A DNA stretch of 64,000 bases from Artemia franciscana. Taxonomy: Eukaryota > Arthropoda > Branchiopoda > Anostraca > Artemiidae. The translations under genes and the position numbers were made by a program. This document shows, piece after piece, positions 59,700-64,000 of the stretch (its first letter is position 1; each line of letters begins with the position of its first letter). Under the pieces are notes generated by a model. That model searched no databases. It was not told the DNA's origin and worked only from the letters and a program-made list of their open reading frames with translations. Location: contig NC_088881.1 of NCBI RefSeq assembly GCF_032884065.1, positions 3,778,001 to 3,842,000 on the forward strand, in the 5' to 3' direction.

Positions 59700-61705
59700 T
59701 TGTAGTAACAGCAAAAGCAAAACTAAATGCTTTTAGTAGCGCTAAAGCTTGGAATGATTCAACGTTAAAAATTAACTATTGTATCAAAATTTTGACTGAC
59801 GAATTCAGAAGATTTGAGCTGGGCTTATTAGGAGTTCTAGAAACTCCAATCCCGGGGGAGGGAAGCATGATATCAGTTGATACATAACTTTTTTACTGTG
59901 GTAGGAAGGATAGGGTACATAGACAGGCAGTAGGGCTTGCAATGAATAAGGAAGCTACGAAGTCTAGTTTCGGCTAAGAATGTAATAATAATAAAATACT
60001 AATCGTTCATTGTATAACTAAAAGGCTCAGGGTATCAGTTATAGTAGTATATGCCCCTGCATAAATGACTGACGGAAATACTAGCGACTCAGATAATTTT
60101 TACTTAAAGTTACAGGAGCAGATAGACATGTTCCCATGTAGAAATATGATTTATACATTAGGGGATTTTAACGCAAAGGTCGGTAGAAATAGGGATAGAT
60201 GATATCCAAGCCTAGGTAAATTTGGTGTAGGAAGAAAACAGTAATTGCTACAGACTTTAGCAATTTTTAAGTATAACAGTTCAGTTATAACCAAAACGGT
60301 GTTTGGTCAAAAAACGGCCCAGAAGTTAAAATGGTATTCATGTGATGGTAAGAAAAAAACCTTATTGATTACGTTATTGTAAACCGAAGACTGGCAGGAC
60401 CAATGCAAGATAGTAGGGTATATAAAAGTGCTGTTATTTATGCTAAAATAAAAACCATCATCTGCTAGTGTATAGGGTTAATTTAAAACTGAAATTTCGT
60501 AAACGTACCTACCTCTCTGGAAGTTATGGTATTGGTAGACTCCAGGATGTGAATTTGAAAAAAAAAAACTTTCCAGGACCAGTTGAATACTGGACTAGAC
60601 AGTTTAAAATTCGACATCATGGAAGATGGATTGAATAATTTTAAGAAAACATATTATGAAGTTGCTGATGGTGTCTAGGGAAGAAAGTAATGACCGCAGC
60701 TAGGAATACTACTGAAAAAGCTTTATCTATAATAGAGAGGAGAAGGGGCTTCCACAATAATTATCTGAGTGATAGATAATATGAAAGCAAAAGGAATGTA
60801 AAGAAAGTGGAAAAAGGATTAAAATATGAACTAAGGATGTGTGAAGTGAAGGCCATGGATAAAATTTTCGAAGATCTCGAAAATGCAGCTTGAAGGCATT
60901 ATAGTAAAATATTGTACTGGTAGGTTTATAAATTACGAGGGAGTAGTCAATCTGTCTTTTTTGGACCCAGTTAAAGATAGGAACGGACCACAATTAGTGA
61001 TAAGGAAAGAAATAAGGAGAGATTGGCAAAACCTTTTGAGAATATGTTAAACAAAGAAAGTGTTGCAGGAAAAGATATAGAGGAAAATAAAAAAGTCTGT
61101 AATATCTTGAATGTGAAGTAAGATTTTTTTGTGAGGAGCAATTAGTGACAGTACTAAAATGAATAAAAAATAATAAGGCTTCAGTTGCAGATAGTGTAGT
61201 AAATGAGTTTCTTAAATATGGCCGTTCCGAGGCTGGAAATTAGTAACTGAAGATTATGAATATGATTTTAAAGAAAGGAAAGTACATAGCGATTTTATGA
61301 AAACCTTAATCAAACCACTGTATGAGAAAGGTCATAAGAGTGAGTGTAATAATTACCGAGGCATTATTCTTGTCTCTGTAGGAAGCAAATTACTTAGTAA
61401 CATGATACTATTTATACTGAGAGATGCTGTAGGCAAAGTTTTAAGATATGAACAGTGCGGTTTTAGAAAACGTAGAGGATGTGTCGATCAAATTTTCACT
61501 CTAAGGTTAATAATTGAGGCTAACACCCTTGGTCCTCAGTTTTTGTAGATTATGACCAAGTTTTATTCTGTTGATAGAAGAGCTTTAGTAAAAGTTTTAT
61601 CCTTGCATGGTAAACCAAACAAATTAATTAAAGTAATTATTGCTATGAACGACGATAACACTACTGCAGTTAAGGTAGGAAATGAGGCTAGCACCTGGTA
61701 TCGTA
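59700..61705 (+). pseudogene. RTE-like LINE 5' part: endonuclease and RT fingers
   Basis: Plus strand: ILTDEFRRFELGLLGVLETP, CGRKDRVHRQAVGLAMNKEA, VIVVYAPA, then NMIYTLGDFNAKVGRNRDR (endonuclease motif GDFN), a long linker, and MKTLIKPLYEKGHKSECNNY, RGIILVSVGSKLLSNMILF, QCGFRKRRGCVDQIFTLRL, then YSVDRRALVKVLSLHGKPN. It stops dead at 'tatcgtattaag', just before the codons where the copies at 54.0 and 63.7 kb begin. Many frame breaks. Confidence 0.78.
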
Positions 61706-62165
61706 TTAAGTTCAAGTTCTTTATTATTCTTTAACTATTCATATTCAAACTATTCACATAACATCCCCGGCAGGGAGACTGGCTCGAAAGCCGGGCGACA
61801 TACAAACAGTATAAACAAACAAACCCAGAAGAAACGGATGTCATCACACTTCTCACTCCAAACAATAAATGCCAAGAAACATTTATTAAAATTATTCTCA
61901 ATTTATCAGATAGCTGAAGGGCCGGGAGCTACTCACAAATTAATATTTACTAATTAGCAGAGCTTTGATTTTAGTTTTTAATGTTAATAGCGATAGACTC
62001 TGATCAAAAAAAGATTCATATGTGTTCCAATAATTTGTAATAATATTTTTAGGCGAAAATCTAGACCGTTTGGAGACAATGAAGCACACAGGCACAGGAA
62101 GCTTACTTAAAGGACAACGAGGATTATATGGTCGATCTGAGGGAGGGCCTGGAAAAATTATTTAA
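61706..62165 (-). pseudogene. LINE polymerase C-terminus and 3' UTR
   Basis: Minus strand: SDRPYNPRCPLSKLPVPVCF, SKRSRFSPKNIITNYWNTYE, SFFDQSLSLLTLKTKIKALL and a stop; matches the usual 'R-x-x-x-x-x-P-x-x-x-T-x-x-x-x-x-S-x-x-x-x-x-x-x-x-WN' ending. The 3' UTR ends at 61706 with 'aaagaataataaagaacttg'. It abuts the broken RTE copy. 62166-62560 has no recognised gene. Confidence 0.65.
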
Positions 62166-62559
62166 AACAATCTGGTTGCAGATCCTTTAGATAATGGACA
62201 CGGAAAAGTATACATTGAAAAGCTAGAATTTGTCTAACCGGAATGATATTAAAATAACTGTGAAGACTCTTAGTTGGAAATTTACCAGGAAGAGAAACTG
62301 GGGAATAAAATAAGATCTTAAGGATTCCAAAACCAAAGTCATGGAGCTGATTGAAAAGCTAATTTTGGCAGTTTGTCTGTTCTAGATTTTTCGAAGTGAC
62401 GCAGAAGTCTGCGTTTCTTTGTGAACCTCCATCCAATTCTGTCGTAAGTCTGTTCCGCCAGAAAAAAATCATTTCGGGATTGACGCAGTAGTCGGAACCA
62501 GGGGTTACTGACGTGATGAAAAGTTAAATTGTCAATGAAGGTATAGAGAATAACCAAGA

Positions 62560-63055
62560 GCTTATATGGCACTTGTGACAAGAGATCGGATCCGGTTTGG
62601 TTATATCATGGATCTAGAACTTGTGCTTATTCTTAAACTCCACAAAGCACTATAAATCCCCCCGACTCCCCCAAAGAGATTGGATCTGGTCTGACTATAT
62701 CAATCACGCATCTAGAAATTGTGTTTATTCTTCTCATTAAGTTTCTTTCCGTTCTCTCCACTCTAAGCATTTTCCAAGATTTCCAGGTTCCAAGATTTCC
62801 GTTTCCTCCCTCCACCCCTCGATGTCCCCGGATCCGATTCAAATTAAAAATGGAGCATCTGAGACATGAAATCTTTCTGTATATCAAGTTTCATTAGGAT
62901 ACGATCATCCTTTCGTGAGATAAACATACCTGAGTTTTCACGATCTCCCCTCGCTCCCGCACCCCCAGCTGGTCGAATCCGAGGAAAGGCTGTTATCAAA
63001 TCAATTTGTGCAGGTCCCGGACACTCCTGCCAATTTTTATCGTCCTAGTACGGGC
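62560..63055 (+). mobile_element. Minisatellite-bearing DNA element, copy 4 (short)
   Basis: Starts 'atatggcacttgtgacaaga' (TGGCACTTG end), one and a half units ('tatcaatcacgcatctagaa', 'gatccgattcaaattaaaaa'), then 'agctggtcgaatccgagg' and 'tcgtcctagtacgggcagaa'. The 3' hairpin end is missing where the RTE fragment begins. Confidence 0.6.
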
Positions 63056-63712
63056 AGAAGCACCGACCGTTTGCCTACCGTTTGAAATACAGTCAGTCCG
63101 CCTCATACCCAAAACAAACAATAGACAATTCCTTTGGAAAATATCTTCATCCGATTTTCAGAGTGCCCATGCTTCAGAGCCGTATTTGACAACTGTCATC
63201 ACTATAGCTTCCAATATTCTAATCTTGGCTTGGAGATTTATCTTCCTATTCATCTAAACTTTTTTTTAACTGAGAAAAAACAAACTGAGCCTTGGCTATT
63301 CTTCTCTTAACATCTTCATTGCTCCCACCGTCTCTACTAATGATACTACCAAGGTAAGTAAAGCTAACCGCCAGATCAATCGTTTCGTTACCCAACGTCA
63401 CCTTTTCATTTTTCACTTATTTGTAGCCTTTTTAACATTTGTCTTTTCATCCTTTTCAACTTAGTCTTTTTAACATTTATTTTCAAACCTATTCTAGCCC
63501 CTTGAACTTGCAAAACTTCTAAAAGTTCATTTATTTATCTCAAACTTCCATCTAGGATGCTCAAATCCTCAGCATAGGCTAAGTCCTGAAGAATTTTTTC
63601 TCCCCATTTGATTACGTGGTCTCCCATTGCCTTTCTTGTGCTTCTTAAGACAAAATCCATCAAAATGATCCAGATGAAAGGGGATAGAACACAACCCTGC
63701 TTAACTCCTAAT
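63056..63712 (-). pseudogene. RTE-like LINE fragment, starts at the GVKQGC codons
   Basis: Minus strand from 63712: GVKQGCVLSPFIWIILMDFV, LRSTRKAMGDHVIKWGEKI, LQDLAYAEDLSILDGSLR (YAED instead of YADD), a stop, INELLEVLQVQGARIG, and decaying matches to the copy at 54 kb down to ~63060. Dead copy. 63713-64000 shows no recognised feature. Confidence 0.75.
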
Positions 63713-64000
63713 GCGATTTGTCGTATGAGTTGAAACTATTCAACGCATCCGACATTACAACAAAACGGATGGTTTTGCGTCGTTTGTCACACGATTTGTG
63801 TAGTTTGTCGCATCTCGCAGGATTTCGCCTGAAATCGCAGCAGTGGGAACCAGGGGTAAACGGTAAACGGAAATGTAGCACAATCACGAAGTTTTGCAAA
63901 TTCCGGTCTTCTTTCTTTTATTTCGTCATCTGTCATCTTTTCTTTAGTGATTCGCCATCTATAATAAATATTTTAAAGTAATAACAGGTTTTGCTTATTT

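Overview
The window is animal nuclear DNA: AT-rich, dense in microsatellites, minisatellites and decayed LINEs, with tiny coding exons far apart that end in GT and begin after AG. There are no bacterial features (operons, ribosome binding sites, CRISPR). The mix of RTE-like LINEs with TAG tails, CR1/L2-like LINE ends, an I-type LINE and long minisatellite-bearing DNA elements suggests an invertebrate, most likely an arthropod. A brine-shrimp-like crustacean is my guess, not something the sequence proves.

The main result is one host gene on the minus strand. Eight exons assemble in a continuous reading frame: 59068-59122 (start codon and signal peptide), 39089-39283, 30912-31018, 22051-22179, 16720-17000, 12057-12178, 5824-5984 and 1130-1260. 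Every junction has AG/GT splice sites and the phases match across all seven introns. The roughly 393-residue product looks like a plexin-domain-containing protein (PLXDC1/PLXDC2, also TEM7/TEM7R): signal peptide, acidic spacer, the conserved nidogen-like ectodomain and an eight-cysteine PSI domain. The last exon ends in a donor site, so the transmembrane and cytoplasmic exons lie beyond the left edge. The gene covers about 59 kb, with introns of about 4.5 to 19.8 kb.

Nearly everything else is repeats in those introns or upstream of exon 1. Region by region: 1-11 kb has foldback elements, a minisatellite-bearing DNA element, a tRNA-derived SINE and an RTE fragment with a 128-bp tandem expansion. 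11-24 kb has a 73-bp higher-order satellite, an inverted repeat around a TA microsatellite, RTE pieces and a MITE with a perfect 10-bp target duplication. 24-34 kb has CR1-like LINE ends, another foldback copy, a 2.8-kb array with a tRNA-Pro-like insert, and a decayed tandem duplicate of one PLXDC exon. 36-44 kb has LINE fragments, a 91-bp array, a complete minisatellite-bearing DNA element and a foldback element. 45-47.5 kb is an array built from a LINE reverse-transcriptase C-terminus. 49.9-56.3 kb is a nearly full-length I-type LINE with a younger RTE fragment inside it. 57-64 kb has more LINE pieces around exon 1 and the upstream region.

All coordinates were worked out by eye. Family assignments come from motif recognition, not database searches. 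Repeat boundaries are good to about 10-30 bp unless target duplications or inverted ends fix them.
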